Counted from the stretch's first letter, positions 43,532 to 55,216 are shown. The stretch: DNA of 64,000 bases from Isoetes taiwanensis (GCA_021234155.1 JAJEKV010000011.1:9093712-9157711); one strand, 5' to 3'. A program made the numbers and translations. Notes: generated by a model from the letters alone, not told the origin.

Positions 43532-43749
43532 ACATGGGACGTGGACGTCCATAGAGGGGTTGCATGCATCCATAGAGGGGTTGCATGCATCCCTAAAGGG
43601 GTTGCATGCATCCCTAGAGGGGTTGCATGCATCCATAGAGGGTTTGCTAGCTATAAAGAGGCCCGGGGAGAGCTCATGGGGCATTCAGTATCTGTGCTGA
43701 GCTCGTGGTTGGGTGGCGAGTATAGCTAGCACGTCATTTGTGCGTTTCA
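43524..43749 (+). repeat. 3' LTR of chromovirus 2
   Basis: 226 bp, starts TCCAATAAACATGGG, ends GTGCGTTTCA. It carries four 21-bp units where the 5' LTR has three; otherwise the two are very similar. Confidence 0.9.
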
Positions 43750-45342
43750 ACCTATCACTTTCAAACATGCTCGGCCATGCAATTATGGACTAACTAGAAA
43801 AGCGGCCGCCCGGGCGGATATAACTAAGGGAAAAACTCTGAAATACCCTTATGTTTTGCTAAAATCAACAAAATGCCCCTAGTTTTGAGGGTATTTTAAT
43901 GGAAATGATCATAACTTTTTTGTGATGATCCAAATGAGAATAAGCCTTTCAGGCATGGAAACAGAATACGGCCGTATTCTCTTTAGAATATGGCGAATAC
44001 GTAAATTTAAAAAAAACCGTATTCCAAAAATGAATATGCCGTAAGGAATTGTCGAATATGGGCCATAATACAATGTATTTTTGAACAAAGAATATGGGCC
44101 GAAAATTTTTTCCCTTTGTTTTCTCGGTCGTATTAAGTTTTGAACGGAAAAAGAAACTCAACGGAAGGGGGAAAATTTTTTCCCTTTTTTTCATGTTCTT
44201 ATACAATGTGTAAAAAAGTCTGTTCGATTCTTGAGTACGCTTTCTTTTTTGCTCATTCATGTTCTTTAGATTCTATGTTTAGATTCGGGGAGGTTTGAGA
44301 CGCATTGTGGTACCATTACTGAGCTTGTAGAGCCGTCTTCATCTGGTAAATCACAAGTAAGCCTGCAATGAATTCCCTCTGTCTTTGCAATGCATAGATG
44401 TTATGTAAATAATTCCAAAAAAGTTCTTTTTAAAAGAAACAAAATTCCTTAAGAATCCTGTTAAATTCCCAGTTTTATCGGACCATTCACATACATTCGC
44501 ATTCCAATTGACATATTTATTATCTTTATAAACTTCAGAATAATTAAAACATTTTTTTTCAGTTCCTCTCCAATTAAATAAATGTCGGTTAATTATATTC
44601 CTTGCGACATTACCCAAACCTTACATTAGCATAAAAGATCTATTTACAATACTACCACTTGCAATGTATTTCTAGATGTCTACATGTACTCTATAACATA
44701 AGCAGATTTTTATGTCTTTAAACATACATCAGCACTGCCATGTTCCAGAAGTGTGATTCATTTTTTTCCAGCTGTAAATATCAATAAGCTTAAGGAATAT
44801 ATATAATATAATGTTTAATTGTTCAAAAAACAAACATTATGGCGAATATCATTTTCAATCATGTGTTGAAATGCTAAAAGATCACACATTATATGAAAGC
44901 ATGCTGAATAATAAAAAAGGCTCCAAGTTCATGTAACAAAACTAGCATGACATGGGATACTGTGCGAAAACAATGCCAAAGATGGTTACTGCAAAATATA
45001 CAATAGTTTGAGAAAACCATCTTGATACAATAGTTCGAGAAAACCATCTTGACAACATTTTCAAATGATGATAAACCCAGTGAACATATAAGGGTTGCCA
45101 TCATAATGGCATATGCCAAAGTTGGAGAAGGCCAAAGGGTCCTTCGATTGTATCAAGAAATGCAATTACCTGGAGTGCTAAGTAATAGATATGTTTATGT
45201 TGCTGATTAGAAGACATGCAAATAGCTAGGTGGAAAATGTATGATCAACAAGCTCAAGGAATAAGTAAAGTATGCCCCAACAAGTTCCATTGGATTGTAC
45301 ATCTTACCAAATTATGCCCATCAATGCTGAGCATTGTAACTA
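43750..45342. other. AT-rich intergenic DNA
   Basis: No gene is supported. A 25-bp tandem duplication (ATACAATAGTT-GAGAAAACC) lies at 44998-45052. A stretch at 43955-44110 repeats GAATATGG/GAATACGG motifs. Confidence 0.55.
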
Positions 45343-45410
45343 TCCTACATTATAATGTTATCCAGTGTGTTCCATTTTCCATCACACCCTAGATTGGGCG
45401 TCTAAGATTC
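45343..45410 (+). mobile_element. Helitron-type 5' end
   Basis: TCCTACATTATAATGTTATC after an A, then CACACCCTAGATTGGGCG; clearly related to 28646. No matching 3' end was identified. Confidence 0.5.
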
Positions 45411-45836
45411 AATCACGCCATATTTCTTTATTTCTCCTTTCATATCTCCTTCTTGGCATCGCAGCTGAGTAGAAGCTCCAAAAGAACCATGGTTGCTGCT
45501 CAAAGTCTCCGATTTGAAGAACCATGATTGTTGCATGTAGTTCTGAGCAAGTAGGGCTTGCCGCCATTGTTATGCTTCGGTCTGCTCTATCTTGTGGCCT
45601 AGCCGTCAGTCTACCTCTCATGAGTCTGAGTCTTGGGTAGAAGCTCTCATGTTTTATGGCATATGTTTATCTCTATTGTATCTATGGATGGATGGATGTG
45701 TTACCCCTCGAGGTAGTTCGATATATTGTTATTGTTAGTGCTGACATTGTTTATGCTTCCGCTGTTATAGGAGCTCATAGGGGAAGGGCGCGCAAGACAC
45801 CTTCGTGTCCCCTTCCCGCACTAGTGATACCCTGGA

Positions 45837-45948
45837 GTGTGGGATAGACGGAGGGCACGTGCGGTCGAAGGACCAGATGGGGGATTTCCTACGGAACGTA
45901 TGACAGGGTGCCGTATATCTTGTAGGGAGCGTCACAATGGTATCAGAG
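45837..45948 (+). repeat. LTR 3' end plus primer-binding site
   Basis: GTGTGGGATAGACGGAGGG to GTCACA, as at 5513-5619, then TGGTATCAGAG (45938-45948), the canonical initiator-tRNA-Met site. The internal part (45949-46311) has no coding sequence and is cut by the Helitron-type end at 46312. Confidence 0.7.
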
Positions 45949-46311
45949 TCATGTTCTTGGTTGACCAAGAACTAGCACTGACCATATCCCTAGCTAAGTA
46001 GTCTAACTAGCCTAATAGAGTGTGGGATGAAAATTCCATCATTGAATCGCGAAAATGGGAGGAAAAATTTTTCTTCCAGGTTGTGGGGTCGTAAAGTTAG
46101 GGCAAATTGTTAGATGCAAAAAAAAGAATGAGTCCAATTAACATTCTAGTAAAATTGGAGTGGAAATTATGCATGAGCATCAAATTTCACCCAAGATTGG
46201 TCAAAGAATCATCCCAATCTGAGACTCGGGTGATAAATGGTGCAAATCCATAATTAACACCCCAAACCATTAGGAAAATTCGAATTTCTAATTATAATAA
46301 AGTAGTAACAA

Positions 46312-46400
46312 TCTTTACTATATTATAATGTTTTACTGTCGTGGATCCAACCCTAATTTGGGCGGCTGAGATCCACAACATCAACTATGCCCTATTCAGA
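46312..46400 (+). mobile_element. Helitron-type 5' end
   Basis: TCTTTACTATATTATAATG after an A, then AACCCTAATTTGGGCGGCTG. Followed at 46422-46441 by 20 A. Its 3' end is uncertain; it may share one of the two hairpin ends at 54.3-54.4 kb. 47.7-47.95 kb and 51.02-51.12 kb, flanking the LTR element, look like one acidic coding fragment and could be captured sequence. Confidence 0.5.
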
Positions 46401-47954
46401 CGGCTCAGACCAAGTAATTGCAAAAAAAAAAAAAAAAAAAAGGTCGTGCCTGCCCTATTCCATAATTAGGGTTCTTCAGGTCGCACTTCACCCTATTGCT
46501 TTTGAGCTTGACGTCAGTGGGAAGGCATTTAAGGAGCTTTGTGAGCTCTGTCAGTTTTGGCATTGGGCCATGGCTATCATGCGTAGCTTGCATTTAGGAT
46601 ATAAGCCCTTCCTCCACATCGTGAAGGCTGCAGCTATATAGTACCCGGCATGGCTCCTTTTCTATACCAGACATGGTCTACCCATTGTTTGCTTACTTGC
46701 AATATGAACCGTAGAATTATACAATCCATATCAAATGGTCTGTGTTAAGCAGTACAAAACTTGCTTATGAGTCGTCTCTTTACCATTCTCCAGCTTCCAA
46801 ATCTGGCTAGCTTTGCTTTTTGCTCATAATTCTTTTGACTGACACTTCAAGAAATCGCCATAGCTGTAGGCTGTACCCGTGCTTTATGAAGTCTGTTTTT
46901 CTTGTCATAGTCATGAGCCATATCCGTGCTTCATGAAATAGGTTCTTTAAGAAAATTAGTCTGGTTACAGAAATCGCCATAGCCCTATGCTCAAAACCAC
47001 TCCCCAACCATGATATTGCAAGTGTAAGCTATCGGTCGCTGCCAAATCAGGAATCATGTTCTAATAGCTACCCTCATACGTGTCCATTATTTTTCCTTTT
47101 GGACAATCATAGGTATGAGAATACGAAACAGAATTGATTTTTTTTCCCTAGGTGTGATTGAAAGATAGCAAATTTTTTTCACGGGTTTACCGGCTGACCA
47201 TCCTTGCCACATTTTTTTTTAAAGCAGGGTTGCCTAACCCGAGGTGCATGATTTTGTGCAATTCTACAATGTCCACGTGGGCAACCAGATTACCATAATC
47301 TAAATAGGGTGGGAAAGGAACACAATATTCAATACGCATTGTTTACTCTCTATGCTTCGCTGGACTTCCGATTGATAAGTACCCGCGTGAATTGATCGGT
47401 ATTTTGGAGGAGCCCACATTTGTTTTGCTTAAAATTTCTGTCAAAATGAGCTACATTTTCATATCAGGGAATGGCAGTGAAACCCTCGAAAATTTTGTTT
47501 ATGGACCAAAGGCCGGGAACTTCATGAATGCAGATTCACCTCGCTATAGATAGGGTACAGAAAAGGAGGTACGACAAGTCATTTGATTTCTTTTCTCTCA
47601 TTGGTATGCATCCAGCATCATATAAGTGTTCATAATTCCAAAAATTTAGTTTTTACTAAGCCAAGTTGTAAATTTAGTTACTTGATGAGATAACAGAGTT
47701 TGTACAAGAAGAAGAAGTTGAAGAAGTAACTGCTTGCCTTGATAGGATGAAGCTAGAGGACGATGAGGTTGTGCCAAGCTTTTGCTATTCAAATTTTGTC
47801 CCCGATTTTTATACGTTTGTTTAAAGTGGTGAATGATGAGAGTATGAGGTTTGACGAAGGGGAAACTGAAGATGATGTTATTGATCATATTGAAGACAAG
47901 AAGACAATGACACTGGCATGTGGACTCCAATTCATCTGACGAACACGATGAAGA
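46401..47954. other. AT-rich DNA, possibly Helitron interior
   Basis: No gene is supported. GAAATCGCCATAGC is repeated at 46852 and 46971. GTTGCCTAACCCGAGGTGC at 47229 recurs loosely at 57286. Confidence 0.45.
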
Positions 47955-48176
47955 TATTAATAGAAATGAATAAGGATTAATTTCCCTGAACAAACACAAA
48001 TGAGTATGTGCTTGTACACATCATCAATCCATGCCAAAGGACATGATGATGTGGAATGTGTTTATTCATGAAGAGATGCAACTCACACCTCTTCACAAAC
48101 TATGTAAAGCCACAATCCAGGCTATTTGGATTAACTCTGATCAATACATTTTTCCGCACAATTCTATTTCATAACA
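47955..48176 (+). repeat. 5' LTR of the non-autonomous element
   Basis: Starts TATTAATAGAAATG, ends TTTCATAACA next to TGGTATCAGAGC. Confidence 0.95.
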
Positions 48177-48725
48177 TGGTATCAGAGCCTCGTTAAAGGC
48201 TAAAGAAATCGAAGGTTGCCTTGTAGAGCAGCCCAAGCAATCCAAGCAATGGAAGCAAACGATCCTGGACACAAGAATGCGCAAGAAATTAAGGTTTATT
48301 CAAATCTTAAATTTTTTTTCTAAATCTATCTTAAGCAACCACACAAAGAGCAGCGGGATCATGCTGCCAACAACATCATATTGTTCATCGCAGCAAATAC
48401 TAAAGGCTTCTATACAATATTATTGAATTGGCATCCCCCCTGCCAAATTCATCTCAAGGTCCCAGCAAAGAAGGCTGAGTAGACCGTAAGTGATGCTGTA
48501 GCCATCAAACGATACTCAGCAGTTATTCCAGTTAACAAGACATGGAAGAACATGCATAAAATTTGCATGGAAATCTCCAAGCGAGATAACCTTGCGAAGA
48601 ATAATGCCACAGCAGAAAATTGCAGAAGAAAATTACAGAGATCCGTGAAGCAATCAGACTCAGCAAATCTAATTTATTGGATCCATCTATTTATGGAGGA
48701 CAATAAGCGTTGCTACTCCTATTGA

Positions 48726-49190
48726 TGAAAACAGGAGATGATTCATGCTGCTGCACTTAAAAAGATCCTCAAAAGACCTGAGGCGTGGGCTCATAATAAC
48801 CTGAGACCTTTCATGAATCTCTATCACAAGTGGCAGCAAAAGAGGGAAACCCATGTTCTTCTGCTGTTGGACTTCACCAATTACCCTGTTGGAAAACTCG
48901 ACTTGCTCCTGAACATATTTGGCAGGAATAGAGTATTGGACTTAACCATGCAAGATCTGATTGATGCACAGTAGCAGTGAGCTATTCAAGAATCTGAACA
49001 TATTTTGCAGGAAGAACTTAGTACCAGACTGATATCATCTTTTTCTGTTTACCTTTTTGTTCACATTTCCTCTTATGAGGAATGTGCATATGATATTATG
49101 CTAAATAGTATACTACTGATGGTATACACTATGATTATGTAAGTTATTTCTATGAATATAAAAACACCTTACCTCCAAAAAAAAAAAAAA
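48726..49190 (+). mobile_element. Retroposed sequence with poly(A) tail inside the LTR element
   Basis: Flanked by an 11-bp duplication ACTCCTATTGA (48715-48725; 49190-49200, sharing the last A of the tail) and ending in 14 A (49177-49190). This is the signature of LINE-mediated retroposition. It carries a 78-codon frame (48738-48974, MIHAAALKKILKRPEAW), so it is a processed copy of an unidentified transcript or a truncated LINE/SINE. It is younger than the host LTR element. Confidence 0.85.
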
Positions 49191-49975
49191 CTCCTATTGA
49201 ACAACGGTAGCATAAAGACGTGAAACTATCTTGGTTTATCTGCTTCGCCGGTAGGCAGGCGTATCATGTAATCAACCGCTTTTTTCAAAACAAAGAAAAA
49301 TCTGAGGAATCGAATTCACTTTTGCTATCAAAAGCAAAGCAGAAAGTAAAAAATCTTCCCGGCTTCTTTGTATCCAAAATTTACCGTGATAAGACAAATC
49401 GTGGCAATATGCAGACGTCGCCCAAAGAAAATTTTTGTGGCATAAAAGTGCCACGTGGACAGAAGCCAGAAGGTGCACCCTAACAGACACATCCTTTCTG
49501 GCCCTCTAAATCCAGTCTCAAACTCGATTCTATGCTCCACCAATTGCTACAATCCTGTCTGTTTTTTTTCCAAATTGCTCTTGAAGAGCCTGATCACCTC
49601 CTCCAGATTCAAATCTTATAGCGTACACTTATTTTATTTTTGGAGCATACTATTCAAGACCTTTCTTTGGTGTTGATTACAATTCAAAGGCAAAAGACAT
49701 GCTGAAGAAATTCATTCCAACCAATCTTGAACTCTCAAGGATCAACGTACTCACTCCAAAACAAAAGGTGAAGTATTCTCAGAATTTATTTATGATAATG
49801 CCAGAACTCTTTAAAACTTCTAGTAAAAGAGTTAAAATCATGGATTGTGAATTAAATTCACATAATCCTAATCTGGACTTAAACTCATATTGTTGCTCTA
49901 AGCATCAACAAGAGCTTCAGCAACCGGTGTACATCTTACACCATCCAGGAGGAGAGACCAAAGGAACCTTGTTCC

Positions 49976-50257
49976 TTGAATGGTCCCCGGATTAATGAGA
50001 GTCCCATTGAGATCACTTCAGATGACGACACTCCAATTCCCAACGGAAATAATGAGAGTGTTGCATCTCCAATTTCTATCATAGAAATTTCAAGTGACTC
50101 ATCTAGTCTGGCAGACGAATCTTATGACGATTACTCAAGCATAAGTACTTCTAATTTTGATGAAGAAGATTTGGCAAATGATGAAGAATACTATCAACTC
50201 TTTGAAGCCACCACAACTGGAGCTCAAGAGTATCCGGAGTCATCAAACTCCAGCTAA
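49976..50257 (+). CDS. Acidic Ser-rich frame in the LTR element (93 aa)
   Basis: 93 codons starting MNGPRINESPIEITSDDD, with repeated Ser-Asp clusters (IEISSDSSS, YDDYSSIS). It overlaps the preceding frame 49699-49995 by 20 bp in another register. The two may be remnants of one gag-like protein. I recognise no family. Confidence 0.35.
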   Translation: MNGPRINESPIEITSDDDTPIPNGNNESVASPISIIEISSDSSSLADESYDDYSSISTSNFDEEDLANDEEYYQLFEATTTGAQEYPESSNSS

Positions 50258-50800
50258 GTTGTTCAATTCTGCAAAAGTAATAAAAGCCATCCATAATAAT
50301 TTGGATGCATAAACCCACGTCTTAGTGGTCATCTACAAGATGCTAAAGCCACATTTGTGTGGTACTCCATAGGGCACTAACTCTTCTAGGTCCTTGAAGA
50401 TGAAAACGTTCACTAACTCTCAACCTAGATCTTGTTGGAAGTTCCCAAGATCAAAAGGGGGAGAAGTTAGGGAAAGCCATAAGCACATGGCACACCCATT
50501 GTATATGTGAAGAGTAGTTGGAGTTATTCTGGAAGTTTGATCTTGTAAACTTCCAAAGACTTGGATAAGTTCAAGTATTGCAGCTTACAAAGTTAAGGGT
50601 AAGTCCACAACCCTAGTGGCATCTAACTTGTATTTTGGGAATAAGCCCACCCTTGATGGCACCCATATTAGTGAAGAACACGTTATGGTGGTAATGTTTA
50701 TATTAATGAAGCTGCAAGTATGGAAAGGAGCAATGAAGACTCCTCAAAATTCTCAAGAAGAAGATTATATAAAGGTTTGTTCATGAAGATTAAGGGGGAG

Positions 50801-51021
50801 TATTAACAGAAATGAATAAGGATTAATCTCCCTGAACAAACACAAACGAGTATGTGCTTGTACACATCATAATCCATGCCAAAGGACATGATGATGTGGA
50901 ATGTGTCTATTCATGAAGAGATGCAACTCACACCTCTTCACAAACTATGTAAAGCCACAATCTAGGCTATTTGGATTAACTCTGATCAATACATTTTTCC
51001 GCACAATTCTATTTCATAACA
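50801..51021 (+). repeat. 3' LTR of the non-autonomous element
   Basis: Preceded by TAAGGGGGAG and followed by GAAGA. Confidence 0.95.
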
Positions 51022-51026
51022 GAAGA

Positions 51027-52123
51027 TTATGCCAGTGGGAGTACATCACTTTTACACGTTGAAGGTCTTTATTTTTATATGCCTAACCACATCATGAATG
51101 GCTTTGGTAGTGGTTGATTTTGATAAGTTATCTAAATGCAGATATTCATTATGTAGTGGGCTGCAGTTGCTTCTATAGCTTTTGATTCTAGAGCCAAGCT
51201 TGGTGTGCAATAAAAATCTAGTGCTTCTGTGCAACTTGATGAAGATCATGAAGCTAAGGAGGGTATGTTTACTATCGGTGATGTATGTGCATCATATGCT
51301 TGTGCGGTACCTGATCACTTTGGGCAACTTATGGACTGTAGTTGAAACATATCTAGAAAATGAAAATTGGGCAACTCGTGCACTGTGATATGTTGTGTAT
51401 TTGAAACATATCTAGAAAATGCAAGTTCTAGGATATTTAAGACTTAGTATTTGAAGTTGTTTCAGTTGAAGAACAATCTCTTGGCATTTATTGAAGAGCC
51501 TGTGATATCTAGGCACTCTTCGTCTTTGCTTAGTAGATTGAAACGATTCTTGGCAGATTATCAATTTGCATCCTTCCGCAACTTTAAGGCACATGAAATG
51601 AGCATTCGAGGATATGGTTCAATGCAGAAGAGCTATTAGGCTATGCCAGAAATGCCAGTTTATCTTCCTTTCTAATCTGAAGGGACTCACGCAATAATTA
51701 TAGGATAGGAGTGAGCCTTCTTATCTATTTTCTGCAAAGTTGTTTGCATAAGTGCTGCCATCTTGATAAACCTGATGAATTGCATTTCTTAGGAAGAACA
51801 AAAAATTTATAATAACCAAGAAATCTGTAGAGACCCGTTTATGCTATCATTCGAGATATGGCATCAAGTAATAGTGCATTTGTTTGTGTGAATGTTTGGA
51901 TTTGTGAATCAGGAAAAACATTTGGAGAATGTTAAGCAACTTTTAAGGGTCTTATTAGTTGAAAACTATCATGGTTTTCTAGTGAGTGTTCCTCCGTTGT
52001 CTTGCGACTTTACAATTTTATGCTTATGTACATCATGGGGCTCACATCATTTTCCATTTTTCTTTGCAGATCTTTTCCTAGACCGTGTCATATAGGTGCA
52101 TGATCTAACGATTTGGCACATAA
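51027..52123. other. AT-rich intergenic DNA
   Basis: No gene is supported. GAAACATATCTAGAAAATG is duplicated at 51345 and 51403. The segment at 51900-52020 (GGAGAATGTTAAGCAA, TTTTAAGGGTC, TTAGTTGAAAACTA) recurs at 54474-54560, which suggests one region later split by the Helitron. Confidence 0.55.
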
Positions 52124-52248
52124 TCTTTGGGTATATTATAATATTATACCGTAATTCTTGGATTGGATCAAGCCCTAATTTGAATGGCTGAGATCATCTA
52201 GGTGCATCCAAAGGCCAAAATTTCTTGCACAACTTCCTACCACCGTGA

Positions 52249-53375
52249 TTGGTCTCGGGGAAAAGTGAAAAGGAGAAAGGGTGGGATAAGAGAAGGGAAA
52301 AATGCATCGGAAAAGGGATAGAAAAAATCAAAAGGAAGGGGGGAAGGGAACCTGAGAAAAGGGCACGAGGAAAAGGGAAAGAGGTAAAGGGAAAAAGGAA
52401 GGGGAAATGGCATAGGAAAAAGGAAAAAAGTGGGGAAAAGTGTGAATGGGAAAAGGAATTAAACGAGCATGGGAAAAGGAAAGGGAAAAAGAGCATGGGA
52501 AAAAGGAGAAAAAGGGAAAGGATGAGGAAAGAAGAAAAGGGAAGGAAAAATGGCATGGTTAAGGAAAAGAGAGAGAGAAAGGGAAGGGCAAAGGGGCACC
52601 AAGAAAAGGAAAAAAGTGAAAGGTTGGGAAAATGAGGAAAAAGATAGGGAAAAGGGGGAATAGGAAAAGGATGGGAAGAAGGAAGGGAGAAAGGGAAAGT
52701 GAAAGGAAAAAGAAAAAGGGAGGGGCAAAGAAGGAAATAGAACTTGGAAAAAAGGCATTAGAAAAAGGGAAGTGGGAATTGAGAAAAGGGAAGGGCAGGA
52801 GAAAAAAAAGGGAAGACGAAAAGGGTGAACAAAGGGAAAAAGGAAGCAACAAAAAGACATGGAGAGAGTGGAGAAAGGAGGAAAAGGGGCACACAAAAAA
52901 GGTAGGAAAAAAGGAATGGAAAGAGGCATATGGAAAGAGAAAACAAAAAATAAGGGGAAAGGAAAAGGGCACAGGAAAAAGCGAAAAGGTGGCGAAAGAA
53001 TGAAAAGGGAATGGAAAGGAAAAGGAAAAGGAAGGTGAAAGGGGGGGGAAGGGAAGGGAAAATGGGCAAGAGGAAAAGAGGAGAGGGAAATGGAAAAAGA
53101 GAAGCGAAAAAAGGTAAGGGATAAAACGGAAGAGGATGGGGAAAGGAAGAAAAGGGATACATGAAAAGGTGGGGAAAAGGACATGGGAAAAGGGAAAGGA
53201 AAAGGAAAGGAATAAATGGGAAAGGATAAAAAGAGAAGGGAAAAAGTCTGTCAGAAAGGAAGACGTGTATGGAAAAGAGAAAAAAGGCAAAAGAAAAAGG
53301 TAAGTGTATAAGGAAATGAGGAAAAGGGGAAATGCTGGATAGAGCAAAAGGCAAAGGGAAGGAATAGAATAGAAT
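52249..53375 (+). repeat. Polypurine tract over 1.1 kb
   Basis: Almost uninterrupted A/G on the plus strand, built of GGAAAAGG/GGGAAAAG words. It ends in an (AATAG)n run at about 53357-53382. The long open frames on both strands are a by-product of composition. Confidence 0.9.
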
Positions 53376-53536
53376 AGAATAGTTTTTTTAACGTCCACGG
53401 AGACCAATAGGTCATGGGACCCATACAATGGGCTAGTACAATCATTACTACTAAGATTAAAAAACCCCTGCCTCGAAAGGTTTTCAAGGGAAAAACCTTT
53501 GCAGTAATGATGATACTAGACAAGCGGAGATAATGA

Positions 53537-54289
53537 CTACTGAGGGCTCAGTAATTGCAAACGTTTATCTAGAACCTCAAGTATGTATATTGCCAAGTCA
53601 TGCACAGATGGTGCTCTGAGAAGTTGTGGAAGCGTGGAATGGAATGCTAAGGTCAAAAAATGATTCCGGACTATCTCAAAAGCAAAGCAACTCAGAAGAG
53701 TATGGCTTTCATCTTCAATAACCTGTAACTGGCAACAGGCACATAGTCTCGCTTCTTGCGGCAATTGCGGCCGCTCCCATCTACCTGTCTCAATCCGTAG
53801 CCTGTGGGACCCCGTGCGAATTGAGGCAATAGCTACAAGCTTGTTCCTGGACAATGAAGCAAGCAAATAAGCTTGGGGCCCTGGTGTCAAGGTGGGATTT
53901 ATGTGTGCATGATAATGACCAGTTTTCACTTGGGCCAAAGTAACTGCGTCCCATATCTTTTGAGAAAAACGACCATTGAGATATTGTTGCAAAAGCTCAT
54001 GATCAGAACTGGCAAGCATCAGGCAGTGCTCTGGTTGCACTGCCCAACGGGCAAACCATGTAATGCAATGCTCTTTCCAACATCGTTTCAAACGCTGAGG
54101 AGATTCAGCCATGGCAAGTGCAAGAACAGGATACCTAATATCATCCATGTGGTGCACCTTGCAGATAGAGTGGAGATGGCGCTTCATGGCAGAATGTTGA
54201 AGAGGCCAAAAACCTGTCTCTTGTAAAAGAATAGCATAGGGCACTATTGTTTTAACACCGAGGTTGTAAGTGAGAAAGGACAAATGCAC
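53537..54289 (-). pseudogene. LINE ORF2 C-terminal fragment (250 aa)
   Basis: The open frame encodes the region after the RT domain of a LINE. Residues 157-205 read IRTGSHRLRIETGRW...LCACC...EDESHTLLSC: a zinc-binding C-x2-C...H-x4-C end with the typical RTG-x-H-x-L-x-I-E-x-G-x-W lead. The upstream 150 residues (WKEHCITWFARW, LASLSRNKLVAIAS) fit the helical region before it. No RT or endonuclease domain is present. The frame is intact over 250 codons, so it was probably captured recently. Confidence 0.75.
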
Positions 54290-54424
54290 AAAAACCTCTT
54301 AAAGCTCAGCAATGCTGGGCTTAGTTTCTATTATATTAGATTTTGAAAAAGAATCTGAGCTGAATAGGTTTTCGTCCACACAGATTTCCAACTTATGTCC
54401 AGCAACGCTAGGCACCATTACTAG

Positions 54425-55180
54425 TCCTTTATGATAAAGTAGCTGACATGCAACCTCTTTGTTTGTCAGGCTGAGAATGTTAAACAATTTTTAAGGGTCC
54501 TATTAGTTGAGAATTATACATAGTTGTCTGGTGCGTGTTCCTTCCTTGTCTGCAACCTTACAATTCTATCTTTTAGACACCATACGATGCCAATATGATA
54601 TGGTATGGAGTTAAGGAGCCTTACTTTGATATGCCATTTTACAGAGCATTCAGTTGCAAAAATACAGGGGAAGCGGCCTACATGTAATCAGAAGGACAGT
54701 GAAAGGAAGAGGTAAGGTTGCTTTATGGAATGATTGCATTAAGTGGCATTTGACCACTTTTCCTTTTAATGATTGGCATCATGCTCTTTACACATCAACC
54801 ATCAAAGAAAGCACCTCCTTCTCCAGCCCATTGTCTATTATAGCATATATAGTGTTGATTGTTTTCGCAGAACGACGACGAGCATAAACATATGTCTGTC
54901 ATTGGGATGTTGAATGTAGCTAAACACCGCATGTATATCTATGATAGTCCATCATGAATATAAAGCGCATCACAACATATGCATGATTTCATTAATTGGA
55001 TAAAATAACGCAATTTTGAGAATTTTCAGCACACCTTATTTGCTCAAGCACGAATACTTTCACCTAGTTCTCGAGCCCAACAAACATGAGGTAATTAACA
55101 TACACATATACATACAAATTATGTGTTATACTTGTACGTGTACATGATACTTGTAGAAGCCCAATAATGGCCCTACATTC
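54425..55180. other. Intergenic DNA before the small genes
   Basis: No gene is supported. 54474-54560 repeats 51.91-52.02 kb. Confidence 0.55.
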
Positions 55181-55216
55181 TACACCAATAATTCACATCA
55201 ATAATTTTCACTTCAC

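Larger units (their letters stand above)
38432..43749 (+). mobile_element. Ty3/gypsy chromovirus 2, full length but inactive
   Basis: Bounded by LTRs (38432-38638, 43524-43749) and a 5-bp target duplication ACCTA (38427-38431, 43750-43754). Internal order: gag, protease, RT, RNase H, integrase, chromodomain. Every part carries stops or shifts, and a 322-bp MITE splits the integrase. A polypurine tract AAGGGGGAGGG precedes the 3' LTR. It inserted downstream of EF-hand copy 2. Confidence 0.95.
47955..51021 (+). mobile_element. Non-autonomous LTR retrotransposon (3,067 bp), recent
   Basis: LTRs 47955-48176 and 50801-51021 (222 and 221 bp) differ by five C/T transitions and one 1-bp indel, about 2%. 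The 5-bp target duplication is GAAGA (47950-47954, 51022-51026). The primer-binding site TGGTATCAGAGC (48177-48188) adjoins the 5' LTR; the polypurine tract TAAGGGGGAG adjoins the 3' LTR. LTR ends are TATTAA...ATAACA. No protease, RT or integrase is seen, so it must use enzymes of another element. Interior frames are short; that at 49976-50257 is acidic and Ser-rich (SIIEISSDSSS). Confidence 0.95.
52124..54424 (+). mobile_element. Helitron 3 (2.3 kb) with polypurine core and LINE fragment
   Basis: Starts TCTTTGGGTATATTATAATA after an A; ends GTCCAG-CAACG-CTAGGC hairpin, CACCATTA, CTAG before T. Both flanks (51.90-52.02 and 54.47-54.56 kb) share sequence. A second hairpin end, GCTCAGCAATGCTGGGCTTAG, lies at 54303-54324, so two Helitron ends may be stacked. 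No Rep/helicase. Confidence 0.6.

Noticed and set aside
44351-45119. Minus-strand frames at 44.35-45.1 kb
   Set aside because: AT-rich DNA with compositionally biased frames and a tandem duplication inside one of them; no family likeness.
52194-53523. Long open frames on both strands over 52.2-53.5 kb (up to 289 codons)
   Set aside because: They are Lys/Glu/Arg-rich on one strand and Phe/Ser/Pro/Leu-rich on the other, exactly what polypurine DNA gives. No domain or codon-like variation is seen.
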